A DNA stretch of 64,000 bases from Pseudacidovorax intermedius. Its GTDB lineage: Bacteria; Pseudomonadota; Gammaproteobacteria; Burkholderiales; Burkholderiaceae_C. Shown here piece by piece: positions 19,374 through 28,693 of the stretch. The notes under the pieces were generated by a model. It made no database searches. It was not told the DNA's origin and saw nothing but the letters and a program-made list of their open reading frames with translations. The DNA lies in contig NZ_QQAV01000015.1 of NCBI RefSeq assembly GCF_003350475.1, forward strand, positions 62,001 to 126,000. The letters are read 5' to 3'. A program made the translations under genes and the position numbers. Positions within the stretch are counted from its first letter, which is position 1. Every line of letters begins with the position of its first letter.

Positions 19374-22300
19374 TCAGGCCGCCATCGCCTCGGTCTTCGG
19401 CTGCCCCAGCGAGCGCAGGACGTCGCGCACCATCTGCGCCCGGTCCTTCGGGTCCTTCAGCTCGCGCTCGATGCGCAGCTTGTCGTTGCCGGCCAGCTTG
19501 ATGTGCTTGTTCTTCTGGATCAGCCCGATGATGGCCATCGGGTCGATGGGCGGGTTGGGCTTGAAGCTGATGTTGATCACGCCCGGCGCCGCGTCCACCT
19601 TGGTCACGCCGTAAGGCCGCGCCAGTACACGCAGGCGGTGCACGTCGATCAGGGTCTGCGTCTGCGGCGGTAGCTTGCCGAAACGGTCGACCAGCTCTTC
19701 GAGCAGCGTGTCGATCTGGTCGGTGGTCCTGGCGGTGGCCAGCTTCTTGTAGAAGGACAGCCGCAGGTGCACGTCGCCGCAGTAGTCGTCGGGCAGCAGG
19801 GCGGGGGCGTGCAGGTTGATCTCGGTGGTGGCCGACAGCGGCGCCAGCAGGTCGGGCTCCTTGCCGGCCTTGAGTGAGGCCACGGCCTCGGCCAGCATCT
19901 CGTTGTAGAGCTGGAAGCCGATCTCCATCATGTTGCCGCTCTGGTGCTCGCCCAGCACCTCGCCGGCGCCGCGGATCTCCAGGTCGTGCATCGCCAGGTA
20001 GAAGCCGGAGCCCAGTTCCTCCATGGCCTGGATGGCGTCCAGCCGCTGGGCGGCCTGCTTGGTCAGGCCCTCGATGTCCGGCACCATCAGGTAGGCATAG
20101 GCCTGGTGGTGGCTGCGGCCCACCCGGCCGCGCAGCTGGTGCAGCTGAGCCAGGCCGAACTTGTCCGCGCGGCTGATGACGATGGTGTTGGCGCTGGGCA
20201 CGTCGATGCCGGTCTCGATGATGGTCGAGCACAGCAGCAGGTTGAAGCGTTGGGCGACGAAGTCGCGCATCACCCGCTCCAGCTCACGCTCGGGCATCTG
20301 GCCGTGGGCGACGGCGATGCGCGCCTCGGGCAGGATCTCCTGCAGCTTCTGGCGCCGGTTCTCGATGGTCTCGACCTCGTTGTGCAGGAAGTACACCTGC
20401 CCGCCGCGCTTGAGCTCGCGCAGCACGGCCTCGCGGATCACGCCGGTGCCCTCGTTGCGAACGAAGGTCTTGATGGCCAGGCGCCGCTGCGGCGCCGTGG
20501 CGATGACCGACAGGTCGCGCAGGCCCTCCAGCGCCATGCCCAGCGTGCGCGGGATGGGCGTGGCGGTGAGCGTGAGCACGTCCACCTCGGCACGCAGGGC
20601 CTTCATCGCCTCCTTGTGGCGCACGCCGAAGCGGTGCTCCTCGTCGATGATGAGCAGGCCCAGGTTCTTGAACTTGACGCTCTCGCTGAGCAGCTTGTGC
20701 GTGCCGACCACGATGTCCACGCTGCCGTCGGCCAGGCCCTTGGCGGCGGCCGTGATCTCCTTGGCCGAGCGGAAGCGGCTCATCTCGGCCACCTTGACCG
20801 GCCACTTGGAGAAGCGGTCCACCAGCGTCTGGTAGTGCTGCTCGGCCAGCAGCGTGGTCGGCGCCAGGAAGGCCACCTGCTTGCCGCCGGTGACGGCCAC
20901 GAAGGCCGCCCGCAGTGCCACCTCGGTCTTGCCGAAGCCCACGTCGCCGCAGACCAGCCGGTCCATCGGCTGGGGCGAGATCATGTCCTGGATGACGGCA
21001 TGGATCGCCGCCTTCTGGTCCGCCGTTTCCTCGAAGCCGAAGTCGTTGGCGAAGACCTCGTAGTCCGGCGCCTGGAAGCGGAAGGCATGGCCCTCGCGCG
21101 CGGCGCGGCGGGCATAGATGTTCAGCAGCTCGGCCGCCGCATCGCGCACCTGCTCGGCCGCTTTGCGCTTGGCCTTGTCCCACTGGCCGCTGCCCAGCTT
21201 GTGCAGCGGCGCCTCGTCGGCGCTGACGCCGGTGTAGCGGCTGATGAGGTGCAGCTGGCTCACCGGCACGTAGAGCGTCGCCTTGTCGGCGTATTCCAGG
21301 TGCAGGAATTCCTGCAGCAGCGGCTTGCCGTCCGGCCCTGTGCCCTGGCCCAGGTCCATGTTGACCAGGCCTTTGTAGCGGCCGATGCCGTGGGCGCTGT
21401 GGACGACCGGGTCGCCCAGGTTGAGTTCGGACAGGTCCTTGATCAGCGCATCGACGTCGCTGGTGGCCTCCTGCCGCTTGTTGCGGCGGCGGCCGCTGCC
21501 GGTGCCCGTGGCAAAGAGCTCGGTCTCGGTGACGAAGTCGATGCCGGCCTCGTTCCAGGCGAAGCCGGCCGCGAGGGCGGCGGTGGCGATGCCGATCTTC
21601 TCGGTAGCCTCGGCCTCGAACTCGGCCAGGGTGTCGAAGGCCGGCGGGTTGACGCCGCTGGCGCGCAGGAAGTCCAGCAGGCTCTCGCGCCGGCCGGCGG
21701 TCTCGGCCAGCAGCAGCACGCGGTGGCGGGTGGCCTGGATGTGCTCCTTGAGGCGGGCGAGCGGGTCGTCGGCGCCACGCACGGCGGCCATGGGGGGCAG
21801 CGGTGCGAATTCGGGGAAGGCTTCGACAGGCTCAGCCTGAGCGGATGCAGGCCGCAGCGACAGTTGGCGGTGCGGCTTGGTCTGGCCGTAGAAATGCTCG
21901 GCATTGAGGAACAGCGCCTCGGGCGGCAGCACGGGCCGCTCCGGGTCGCCGTGGGCCAGGCGGTAGCGCTCGCGCGTGTCCTGCCAGAAATGCTGGAAGG
22001 CGGCCTCCAGGTCGCCGTGCAGCACCAGGGTGACGGAAGAAGGCGCATCGCCGTCGCGGCCTTGCGCGCCGGCGCCCGCCAGGTAGTCGAACACCGTCGC
22101 CGTCTGGTCGAAGAAGAGGGGCAGGTAGTACTCGATCCCGGCGGTCGCCACGCCGTTGCCCATGTCCTTGTAGATGCGGCTCTTGGTCGGGTCGCCTTCG
22201 AGCAGTTCGCGCCAGCGGCTGCGGAAATGCGCCCGGGCGTCGTCGTCCATAGGGAATTCGCGGCCGGGCAGCAGGCGCACCTCGGGCACGGGGTACAGGC

Positions 22301-22901
22301 TGCGCTGGCTGTCGGGGTCGAAGGTGCGGATGGAGTCGATCTCGTCGTCGAACAGGTCGACGCGGAAGGGCTGCGGCGAGCCCATCGGGAACAGGTCGAT
22401 CAGGCCGCCGCGCACCGCGTATTCGCCGGGGCTCACCACCTGCGTCACATGGCTGTAGCCCGCCAGCGTGAGCTGGGCCTTCAGGCGCGCCTCGTCCAGC
22501 TTCTGCTTGGTGCGGAAGTGGAAGGTGTAGCCGGCCATGAAGCCCGGCGGCGCCAGGCGGTAGAGCGCCGTGGTCGCCGGCACCAGCACCACGTCCACCT
22601 CCTTCTGCAGAATGCGCCAGAGCGTGGCCAGGCGTTCGCTGATCAGGTCCTGGTGCGGCGAGAAGCTGTCGTAGGGCAGCGTCTCCCAGTCCGGGAAGAC
22701 GGCGCAGCGCAACTCGGGCGCGAAGAAGGCCAGTTCGTCCGTCAGGCGCTGGGTGTCGGTGGCGTCCGCCGTGAAGATGGCGGTCGTGCGACCGGCCGAC
22801 TTTTCACGCAGTGCCAGCCGAGCGAGCAGCAGTGCATCGCTGGAGGAGGGCGGACGGGGAAGGGTGAAGCGTTTGCCGGGGGAGAGGGCGGGCAGGTCCA
22901 T
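19374..22901 (-). CDS. mfd: Transcription-repair coupling factor Mfd
   Basis: A 1175-residue SF2 translocase that removes RNA polymerase stalled at DNA lesions and recruits UvrA. Order of domains: UvrB-like region (about 1-400), RNA polymerase interaction domain (GDPVVHSAHGIGRYKGL), helicase with Walker A GDVGFGKT and motif II IDEEHRFG, then the TRG motif region and a C-terminal UvrA-binding-site mask ending near LGQPKTEA. The start at 22901 (MDLPALSPGKRF) gives a family-length protein; the frame is open far upstream by chance. A dispersed repeat (21821-21844) lies inside the coding sequence in the variable linker around residues 353-360 and keeps the frame open. Confidence 0.96.
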   Translation of the reverse strand: MDLPALSPGKRFTLPRPPSSSDALLLARLALREKSAGRTTAIFTADATDTQRLTDELAFFAPELRCAVFPDWETLPYDSFSPHQDLISERLATLWRILQKEVDVVLVPATTALYRLAPPGFMAGYTFHFRTKQKLDEARLKAQLTLAGYSHVTQVVSPGEYAVRGGLIDLFPMGSPQPFRVDLFDDEIDSIRTFDPDSQRSLYPVPEVRLLPGREFPMDDDARAHFRSRWRELLEGDPTKSRIYKDMGNGVATAGIEYYLPLFFDQTATVFDYLAGAGAQGRDGDAPSSVTLVLHGDLEAAFQHFWQDTRERYRLAHGDPERPVLPPEALFLNAEHFYGQTKPHRQLSLRPASAQAEPVEAFPEFAPLPPMAAVRGADDPLARLKEHIQATRHRVLLLAETAGRRESLLDFLRASGVNPPAFDTLAEFEAEATEKIGIATAALAAGFAWNEAGIDFVTETELFATGTGSGRRRNKRQEATSDVDALIKDLSELNLGDPVVHSAHGIGRYKGLVNMDLGQGTGPDGKPLLQEFLHLEYADKATLYVPVSQLHLISRYTGVSADEAPLHKLGSGQWDKAKRKAAEQVRDAAAELLNIYARRAAREGHAFRFQAPDYEVFANDFGFEETADQKAAIHAVIQDMISPQPMDRLVCGDVGFGKTEVALRAAFVAVTGGKQVAFLAPTTLLAEQHYQTLVDRFSKWPVKVAEMSRFRSAKEITAAAKGLADGSVDIVVGTHKLLSESVKFKNLGLLIIDEEHRFGVRHKEAMKALRAEVDVLTLTATPIPRTLGMALEGLRDLSVIATAPQRRLAIKTFVRNEGTGVIREAVLRELKRGGQVYFLHNEVETIENRRQKLQEILPEARIAVAHGQMPERELERVMRDFVAQRFNLLLCSTIIETGIDVPSANTIVISRADKFGLAQLHQLRGRVGRSHHQAYAYLMVPDIEGLTKQAAQRLDAIQAMEELGSGFYLAMHDLEIRGAGEVLGEHQSGNMMEIGFQLYNEMLAEAVASLKAGKEPDLLAPLSATTEINLHAPALLPDDYCGDVHLRLSFYKKLATARTTDQIDTLLEELVDRFGKLPPQTQTLIDVHRLRVLARPYGVTKVDAAPGVINISFKPNPPIDPMAIIGLIQKNKHIKLAGNDKLRIERELKDPKDRAQMVRDVLRSLGQPKTEAMAA
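21821..21844. repeat. Dispersed repeat copy inside mfd
   Basis: CTTCGACAGGCTCAGCC followed by TGAGCGG is the common Burkholderiales form of the repeat also seen at 4092-4119. On the mfd strand it is translated in frame as part of SAQAEPVEAF between two conserved blocks of Mfd, where length varies between homologues. Confidence 0.75.
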
Positions 22902-23045
22902 GCGGGGGCGGCACCAAAGGCGGACCCTCCCGGCCGCAACGGCGGGGAGGGCGAAGCGGGCAATTTTAGAATGCGGGGCTTTTCCCTGGACGGGGCCGGC
23001 CCGGTCGCCGCTCCGTCCGCGCAGAACCGGTCGACTCCCCCCCAT

Positions 23046-23067
23046 CCGGTTCGCGCTGAGCTTGTCC
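23046..23067. repeat. Degenerate dispersed repeat in the mfd-ispD gap
   Basis: CCGGTTCGCGCTGAGCTTGTC matches the core of the repeat at 4092-4119 with one change in GTTCGCCCTGAGCTTGTC. It lies in the 228-nt divergent region between mfd and ispD, where it may sit close to the promoters. Confidence 0.55.
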
Positions 23068-23129
23068 ACGTGCCGTGCCCGCGGCGCCCCCTCCCACTGT
23101 TGCCCGTCCCGTTCCCGCCCGCCTCGCCC

Positions 23130-23855
23130 ATGCCCTTGCCGCCGCCGCGCCTGTTCGTGCTCATCCCCTGCGCCGGGACGGGCTCCCGCTCCGGCGCCGC
23201 CGGCCCCAAGCAGTACGAGCCGCTGGCAGGACGGCCGCTGGTGGCGCACACGCTGGACGTCTTCCGCGCCCTGGGCGACCGGCTGGCGGCCATCGCGCTG
23301 GTGGTGGCGCCGCAGGACGAGCGCATCGCGCAGGTGCTGCCGGGCTTTCCGGGCCCCGGCGAATGGCTGCTGCGTGCCGGCGGCGCCACGCGCGCGCAGA
23401 GTGTGGCCCAGGGCCTGGGCGCCCTGCGGGAGCAGGCCGGCGCGCTGCCGCACGACTGGGTGCTGGTGCACGACGCCGCCCGCTGCCTGCTGCAGCCCAC
23501 GCAGGTCGATGCGCTCATCGGCGCCTGCGAGCACGACGCCGTCGGTGGCCTGCTGGCGCTGCCGCTGCCGGACACGCTCAAGGCCGCCACGGCCGACGGC
23601 CGCGTGGCCGGCACCGTGACCCGCGCCGACAAGTGGCTGGCCCAGACGCCCCAGATGTTCCGCATCGGCCTGCTGCAGGAGGCGCTGGCGCGCATGGGCG
23701 ACGCGGTGACCGACGAATCCAGCGCCATCGAAGGCCTGGGCCTGACGCCGCGGCTGGTGCCGGGCAGCGCCCAGAACTTCAAGGTGACCTTTCCCGAAGA
23801 CTTTGCCGTGGCGGCAGCGGTGCTGGTGGCCCGCAGCGGCACGGCCATGCCATGA
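23130..23855 (+). CDS. ispD: 2-C-methyl-D-erythritol 4-phosphate cytidylyltransferase IspD
   Basis: A 241-residue cytidylyltransferase of the non-mevalonate isoprenoid pathway that joins CTP and MEP. The CTP-binding loop is [11 protein letters not shown] followed by PKQY near residues 12-32. Other family segments are [26 protein letters not shown] and [12 protein letters not shown]. The second residue of the usual 'PAAG' loop is Cys. The frame is open far upstream, but the ATG at 23130 gives the family N-terminus; no strong ribosome site is visible. Its stop overlaps the ispF start (ATGA), so translation of the two is coupled. Confidence 0.95.
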   Translation: MPLPPPRLFVLIPCAGTGSRSGAAGPKQYEPLAGRPLVAHTLDVFRALGDRLAAIALVVAPQDERIAQVLPGFPGPGEWLLRAGGATRAQSVAQGLGALREQAGALPHDWVLVHDAARCLLQPTQVDALIGACEHDAVGGLLALPLPDTLKAATADGRVAGTVTRADKWLAQTPQMFRIGLLQEALARMGDAVTDESSAIEGLGLTPRLVPGSAQNFKVTFPEDFAVAAAVLVARSGTAMP

Positions 23856-24403
23856 CGAGCCTCCACCCGATGACCCACGCCGCCGACTCCGACTTTCCCT
23901 TCCGCATCGGCGAGGGCTGGGACGTGCACCAGCTCGCCGCCGGGCGCAAGCTGATCCTCGGAGGTGTGGAGGTCCCTCACACCGTCGGCCTGCTGGGCCA
24001 TTCCGATGCCGACGTGCTGCTCCATGCCATCACCGACGCGCTGCTGGGCGCGGCGGCGCTCGGCGACATCGGCCGGCACTTTCCGGACACCGACCCGCAG
24101 TTCCGCGGCGCCGATTCCACGGTGCTGCTGGCCGAGGCCGCGCGGCGCGTGCGCGAGCGCGGCTGGGCGATCGGCAACGTGGACAGCACCATCGTGGCCC
24201 AGGCGCCCAAGCTGGCGCCGCACATTCCGGCCATGTGCGCCCGCATCGCCGAGGTGCTGGCGCTAGCACCGGGCCAGGTCAACGTGAAGGCCAAGACGGC
24301 CGAGAAGCTGGGCCCGGTGGGCGAGGGCCGGGCGATGGAGGCGCGGGCGGCGGTGATGCTCTACCGCGCGCCCGCCACGACGGCCGGGATCAGCGGCAGC
24401 TGA
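23852..24403 (+). CDS. ispF: 2-C-methyl-D-erythritol 2,4-cyclodiphosphate synthase IspF
   Basis: A 183-residue enzyme that cyclises CDP-ME 2-phosphate to MEcPP, with zinc. Metal ligands Asp and His are in GEGWDVHQL, and a further His in [35 protein letters not shown] and the C-terminal [12 protein letters not shown] complete the fold. The start overlaps the ispD stop (ATGA). An alternative ATG six codons downstream (MTHAADSDF) also exists. The 3' end overlaps the convergent esterase gene by 14 nt. Confidence 0.96.
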   Translation: MTSLHPMTHAADSDFPFRIGEGWDVHQLAAGRKLILGGVEVPHTVGLLGHSDADVLLHAITDALLGAAALGDIGRHFPDTDPQFRGADSTVLLAEAARRVRERGWAIGNVDSTIVAQAPKLAPHIPAMCARIAEVLALAPGQVNVKAKTAEKLGPVGEGRAMEARAAVMLYRAPATTAGISGS

Positions 24404-26108
24404 AGTTCGCCGCGTCTTCGATGCTGCCGCTGCCGTTGTAGCGCGCCTGCTTCGGATAGGCGCACAGCGGGCGCGTGCGACCGGGCCAGGTCACGTCCGG
24501 GTTCTCGGGCCGGGCGCGGGCCACGATGCGTTCGGGCGGTTGGCCCTTCTCGACCCAGTTCACCAGCGCCGTCAGGCCGTCGTACTGGTCGGTGGCCGGC
24601 CCGCCGCTGCAGTGGGCCATGTTGGGCACCGTGAACAGCCGGGCCATGCCGTCGGTGGCGGCGCCGTAGCGCTGGCGCAACTGGCCGAGGTAGCGCACGG
24701 TGTCGGTCACCGAGAACACCGGATCGCTCACGCCGTGGAAGAACAGGATCTTGCCGCCATGGCGGGCATAGGCGTCCACGTCGGGCGAGTCGGCGGCCAC
24801 CATGCGCATGGCGGACTCGCGGAAGGCGCCGTCGGTGGCGTACACCTTGGCCGTGTCGCGCTGCGGATCGAAGCCCATCGCATAGACCCAGAAGTCGCTC
24901 GTCACGGTCGGTGGCGTGGTGAAGAACATCGCCAGCCCGCCGGTCATCAGCGTGAGGTTGCGTGCATTGGCCGGGCCGCTGGTGGCGTCGCCGAACTTCC
25001 AGCGCGTCCAGTCGGCCGAATGCAGGCCGGCGTCGAACACCCAGTCCGAATAGACGGGCTTGCCCTGCGCGTCGCGTGCACCGGCGAAGGAGCGTTGCAG
25101 CGCCTCGACCTGCGCCGGGCCCAGGCAGGCGTCCGTCTTGGCGCCGGTGCAGCGCAGCACCTCGGGCTTGAACTGGCAGGCCGGCCAGTTGTTGACCATG
25201 CCGTCGGCCAGGCCGTCCAGTGCATCGCACTGGCGCAGCACTTCGCGCGTGAGCAGTTTCATGTCGCCGGGCGAGAAGGCCTTGGCCAGCACCGGCCGGC
25301 CGTCGGGGCCGGGCGGTGCCTGCTCGGCCGCGGCGCGGGCATAAAGCTGCGTGTCGTACACCGCCTGCACCGAGGCCAGCGGTACGCGGTACGCCGGTGC
25401 CGAGGCGATGACGCCGTCGAACATCTCCGGATAGCGCTGCGTCATCATCATGGCCTGTCGCCCGCCGTTGGAGCAGCCCACGAAGTAGGAGCGCTGCGGC
25501 GCCTGGCCGTAGTGCGCGCGGATCAGCGTCTTGGCCACGCGCGCCGTCTGGGCCATCGAGTTGTAGCCGTTGTCGGCGCGGGCCTGCGGGTCCAGCCCGA
25601 ACTGGTAGGGGCCGTTGGGGCCAGGCTCGTTGAGGTGGCCGGTGTCGGTGAAGGCCACCGCATAGCCCTGCATCAGCGCATTGCTGGTGTTGCCGCCGCC
25701 GGTGAGCACGCCGATGGCATCGCGCAGCACGCCGTCGGTGCCGCCGCCGCCCTGGAAGAAGAAGCGGCCGTTCCACTGGGCCGGCAGGCGCAGGTCGAAG
25801 CCGATGGCGTAGGGCTTGCCGTCCAGGCCGGTGCGCTCGGCGATCCTGCCCTGCACATGGCAGTGGGCTGGCACCGGCGCAGCGGAGCCGGGGGCGCCGG
25901 GCTGGATGCCAGTGAGGTTGATGGTGCCGGCGGCGACTTCCTCAGTCAGCGTGAGCCGGCCGCCGGGCGGCACGGCCCGCGCGAGTTGGGCACAGGCCAG
26001 CGGCGGGGTCGCTGCTTGTGCCGCAGGCGGTGCGTCGACCGGGCTGCCGCAGGCGCTCAGCAGCGCGGCGCCCGCAGCCGCCATGCCGAATCCGACAGTG
26101 CAGCGCAC
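24390..26108 (-). CDS. Tannase / feruloyl esterase family lipoprotein
   Basis: A 572-residue alpha/beta hydrolase of the tannase and feruloyl esterase family, which cleaves ester bonds of gallic or hydroxycinnamic acids. The nucleophile is Ser213 in [11 protein letters not shown]. The acid and base lie in the C-terminal part ([10 protein letters not shown] and NMAHCSGG). The paired Cys residues flanking the catalytic site in this family are visible (GCS and HCS). The N-terminus [21 protein letters not shown] has a lipobox at Cys20, so the enzyme is probably anchored on the outer membrane or periplasmic face. The gene follows a Bug receptor gene by 3 nt, which suggests uptake of the released acid. 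Confidence 0.9.
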   Translation of the reverse strand: MRCTVGFGMAAAGAALLSACGSPVDAPPAAQAATPPLACAQLARAVPPGGRLTLTEEVAAGTINLTGIQPGAPGSAAPVPAHCHVQGRIAERTGLDGKPYAIGFDLRLPAQWNGRFFFQGGGGTDGVLRDAIGVLTGGGNTSNALMQGYAVAFTDTGHLNEPGPNGPYQFGLDPQARADNGYNSMAQTARVAKTLIRAHYGQAPQRSYFVGCSNGGRQAMMMTQRYPEMFDGVIASAPAYRVPLASVQAVYDTQLYARAAAEQAPPGPDGRPVLAKAFSPGDMKLLTREVLRQCDALDGLADGMVNNWPACQFKPEVLRCTGAKTDACLGPAQVEALQRSFAGARDAQGKPVYSDWVFDAGLHSADWTRWKFGDATSGPANARNLTLMTGGLAMFFTTPPTVTSDFWVYAMGFDPQRDTAKVYATDGAFRESAMRMVAADSPDVDAYARHGGKILFFHGVSDPVFSVTDTVRYLGQLRQRYGAATDGMARLFTVPNMAHCSGGPATDQYDGLTALVNWVEKGQPPERIVARARPENPDVTWPGRTRPLCAYPKQARYNGSGSIEDAANFSCR

Positions 26109-26111
26109 GGC

Positions 26112-27101
26112 TCAGTCCGCCTTGAAACCGGTGGCTTGCACGGCCTTGCCCCAGGTCACGGTGTCGGCCGCGATGATGTTGCCGAACTCCCTGGCCGTGG
26201 TGCCGGTCACGCTGAAGCCGGCGTCTTCCATGCGCTGCTTGCCGTCGGCGGACTGCATGGCGCGGCGAATGTCGGCTTCGAGCTTGGCCAGCACGTCGGG
26301 CGGCGTGCGGCTGGGCGCCACGATGCCGAACCAGGACTGGAACACCAGTTGGCCGTAGCCCTGTTCCTTGAAGGTGGGCACATCCGGCAGCAGCGCGGCG
26401 CGGGTCTCGCCGCTGGCGGCCAGGGCCACCAGCTTGCCCGCCTTGACGTTCGGCGCAGCCAGGCCGACGCTGGCGAAGGCGCCGGCCACGTCGCCACTCA
26501 TCAGGCCGGCCAGCGCATCGCCGGTGTTGCGGTAGTGCACCGCCTCGGGCTTCACGCCGATGGCGTCGCCGAAGATGTAGGCGCCGAAGTGCCCGGGCGT
26601 GCCGGCACCGAAGGTGCCCATGAACAGGCCCTTCTGCTGGCGACTCCAGTCCACGAACTGCTTCACGTCGCGCGCCGGCACCTTCTGCGGGTTGACCACC
26701 AGCATGAAGTTGCTGGTGACGACTTGGCTCACCGGAGCGAAGTCCTTCTTCGGGTCGTAGGGCAGCTTGGTGTAGCTGCTGGGCGCGATCGACAGCTGGC
26801 CGGTCTCGCCCAGCATCAGGGTGTAGCCGTCGGGCTGGGCGCGCGCGGCCTCGCTGGCGGCGATGGTGCCGCCGGCCCCGGGCTTGTTGTCCACCACCAC
26901 GCCGACGCCGTTCCAGCCCTCGGAGAGCTTCTGGGCCAGCAGGCGCGCGACGATGTCCGGGCCGGTGCCGGCCGGGAACCCCACGATCAGCCGCACCGGC
27001 CGGCTGGGGTAGGCGCCAGTCTGGGCTTGGGCGCCGGTCCAGGCGGCGGTCAGGGCGGCCGTGGCGGCGAGCAGGCGGAAGGACGTGCGGAATCGGGTCA
27101 T
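26112..27101 (-). CDS. Bug-family (TctC-like) periplasmic solute-binding protein
   Basis: A 329-residue receptor with signal peptide MTRFRTSFRLLAATAALTA cleaving near AQAQ. Motifs are YPSRPVRLIVG, PAGTGPDIVAR, DNKPGAGG, PDGYTLMLG and HYRNTGD in place of PYRGG. The ATG at 27101 follows AAGGAGA on the minus strand (about 27107-27113). It is immediately upstream of a tannase-family esterase gene (3 nt between stop and next start), so the two are one operon. The ligand is likely an aromatic acid released by the esterase, by inference. Confidence 0.93.
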   Translation of the reverse strand: MTRFRTSFRLLAATAALTAAWTGAQAQTGAYPSRPVRLIVGFPAGTGPDIVARLLAQKLSEGWNGVGVVVDNKPGAGGTIAASEAARAQPDGYTLMLGETGQLSIAPSSYTKLPYDPKKDFAPVSQVVTSNFMLVVNPQKVPARDVKQFVDWSRQQKGLFMGTFGAGTPGHFGAYIFGDAIGVKPEAVHYRNTGDALAGLMSGDVAGAFASVGLAAPNVKAGKLVALAASGETRAALLPDVPTFKEQGYGQLVFQSWFGIVAPSRTPPDVLAKLEADIRRAMQSADGKQRMEDAGFSVTGTTAREFGNIIAADTVTWGKAVQATGFKAD

Positions 27102-27231
27102 GGGAGTCTCCTTGGAAGTGTTCTGGGTGAGGGCGGGAGGGCGGCGGCGAAGCCAATGTTGCGACGCGAGCGTGTCGAGCAGGCCAGTCCAGGGCAGCCG
27201 CGGAACTGGCTCGGCCAGGCCGCGGGGTGCG

Positions 27232-27265
27232 CCCCCCTCCAAGCCGAAGGCGCAAGAGAGGGGGG
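27232..27265. other. GC-rich hairpin in the DUF3237-Bug gap
   Basis: CCCCCCTC at 27232-27239 pairs with GAGGGGGG at 27258-27265 around an 18-nt loop, and a second small hairpin (CCGCGAAGCGG) follows at about 27268-27278. The 190-nt gap between the DUF3237 stop and the Bug start holds no gene. This may be a terminator or a copy of an intergenic repeat; I cannot tell without genome comparison. Confidence 0.4.
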
Positions 27266-27291
27266 AGCCGCGAAGCGGCATGGGGGGTGGT

Positions 27292-27774
27292 TCACGTCAG
27301 CACGAAGAAGCGCATGGCCACCTGGGCCGGATGCCGCACGCCGCTGCCGACGAACAGCCGCTCGGTGATCCAGCGCAGCGCGGGCGAATCGGTCTCGAAG
27401 GTCGGCGTGCAGCGGAAGTACACCTCCGACGGGTGCACCGGCTCGCCGCGCATCAGGCGGGCCATCACCTCGGGCGCGGCGGCGCGCACGGCATGGTTCT
27501 GCACGTAGATCAGGTCGCCGGCGTCGGTCTCCATGCCGTAGCGGGCATCGAGCACCGAGCAGCCGTCGGTCACGAAGAGCTGAAAGTCGGCGCCACCGGG
27601 CAGCACCCGCGCCGTCCAGCCCTCGCCGCGCGCCGTGCCGCCCAGGATGGGCACCACGCGCCGCAGGCCCTGCGCGCCACGGCCGAGCACCAGCGGCTGG
27701 CCCACGTCCACCGCCACTTCCGCAAAGTGCGACAGGGTGGGCGGCGCCAGGGGATCGTTGTCGGACATCATCAT
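27292..27774 (-). CDS. DUF3237 family protein
   Basis: A protein of about 160 residues matching the DUF3237 (UPF0311) beta-barrel family. Recognisable segments are GGTARGEGW, VLPGGADFQL, DARYGMETDAGDLIYVQN, VYFRCTPTFETDSPALRWI and the terminal LFVGSGVRHPAQV. The family function is not established, but members often sit beside aromatic or tannin catabolism genes. Three in-frame ATGs (27774, 27771, 27768) begin the protein; MSDND at 27768 is the shortest choice. It is upstream of the Bug and tannase genes on the same strand, and divergent from a LuxR-type regulator. Confidence 0.85.
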   Translation of the reverse strand: MMMSDNDPLAPPTLSHFAEVAVDVGQPLVLGRGAQGLRRVVPILGGTARGEGWTARVLPGGADFQLFVTDGCSVLDARYGMETDAGDLIYVQNHAVRAAAPEVMARLMRGEPVHPSEVYFRCTPTFETDSPALRWITERLFVGSGVRHPAQVAMRFFVLT

Positions 27775-27861
27775 TTGTCTAGCGTAAGTCCCGTGGCGGC
27801 GGCGCCTCGTCATCCCAGAAGATGACGGACTTCCCCCAATGCCGCCGCCCTCCCGCCTGCC

Positions 27862-28662
27862 ATGAGAACCTGGAGCCCCGCCCTGCCTGCCGGCGAGAGC
27901 GCCCATGCGCTGCTGGCGGCGCGCATGCCCGAGGTGGTGCCGGCGCTGGGCGACGCCGCCTTCGGCCCGCGGCTGCTGCAGGCGGTGGCGGCGACGCTGC
28001 CGGTTGCCTCCTTCTCGATCTACCGCACGGGGGCCCGACCCGCCATCTTCATCAGCGGCAGTCTGGGCGTGCCCGACACCACGCGCGACTGCTGGCGGGC
28101 CTACCTGTCGGGCCCGGTTCAACACGACCGTACCTTCCGCGACGGCGAGACCGCGCCGCTGCGCATGTGCCACATCACGGCCGGCGAAGTGCCCCCCGAG
28201 CACCGGGCCAAGGTGTACGACGCGCACGGCGTGCGCGAGCGGGTATCGGTGGTGGAGCGCGAGCCTTCGGCTGACGGCGCCCTCTTTGCCGTCAACTTCT
28301 ACCGGCACGACGGGCAACGGCCCCTGGCCGATGCGCAACTGGCCGATTTCGGCGAGGCCGGCGCCCTGTTGATGGCCCTGGCGCGCAAGCATGTGGTGCT
28401 GGCGTCGCCGCCGCAGGAGGCGGCCGGGCAGGCGCAGCGGCTGCTGGCCCATTGCCCCGAGCTGACGTCGCGGGAGCTGGAGGTCTGCCTGCGCTTGTTG
28501 CGTGGCATGACCCAGGAAGGCATCGCTGCCGACCTCGGGCTGGCACTGCCGACCGTCAAGACCTACCGCAACCGGGCCTTCGCTCGGCTGGGTATCCATT
28601 TCAGGAGCGAGCTCTTCGCCCTGATGCTGGAGGCTGGAGAGGGCGCCGCCGCAGCGCGCTGA
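27862..28662 (+). CDS. LuxR-family transcriptional regulator
   Basis: A 266-residue regulator with a C-terminal GerE/LuxR helix-turn-helix (about 200-255: LTSRELEVCLRLLRGMTQEGIAADL, PTVKTYRNRAFARLGI) and an N-terminal sensor part without a motif I can name (VASFSIYRTGARP, HDRTFRDGE, VNFYRHDG). No receiver domain is present, so it is not a two-component response regulator. It is divergently transcribed from the DUF3237-Bug-tannase genes across an 87-nt gap and is the likely local regulator. Convergent with the aldo/keto reductase gene. Confidence 0.85.
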   Translation: MRTWSPALPAGESAHALLAARMPEVVPALGDAAFGPRLLQAVAATLPVASFSIYRTGARPAIFISGSLGVPDTTRDCWRAYLSGPVQHDRTFRDGETAPLRMCHITAGEVPPEHRAKVYDAHGVRERVSVVEREPSADGALFAVNFYRHDGQRPLADAQLADFGEAGALLMALARKHVVLASPPQEAAGQAQRLLAHCPELTSRELEVCLRLLRGMTQEGIAADLGLALPTVKTYRNRAFARLGIHFRSELFALMLEAGEGAAAAR

Positions 28663-28693
28663 GTGCGGCAGCCGACGTCCTCGTTTTTGTTCT

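Noticed and set aside
19944-23129. A plus-strand open frame antisense to mfd that leads into ispD
   Set aside because: The sequence is Gly/Leu/Arg-rich without motifs. The ispD domain begins only at 23130, so the upstream part is a chance extension.
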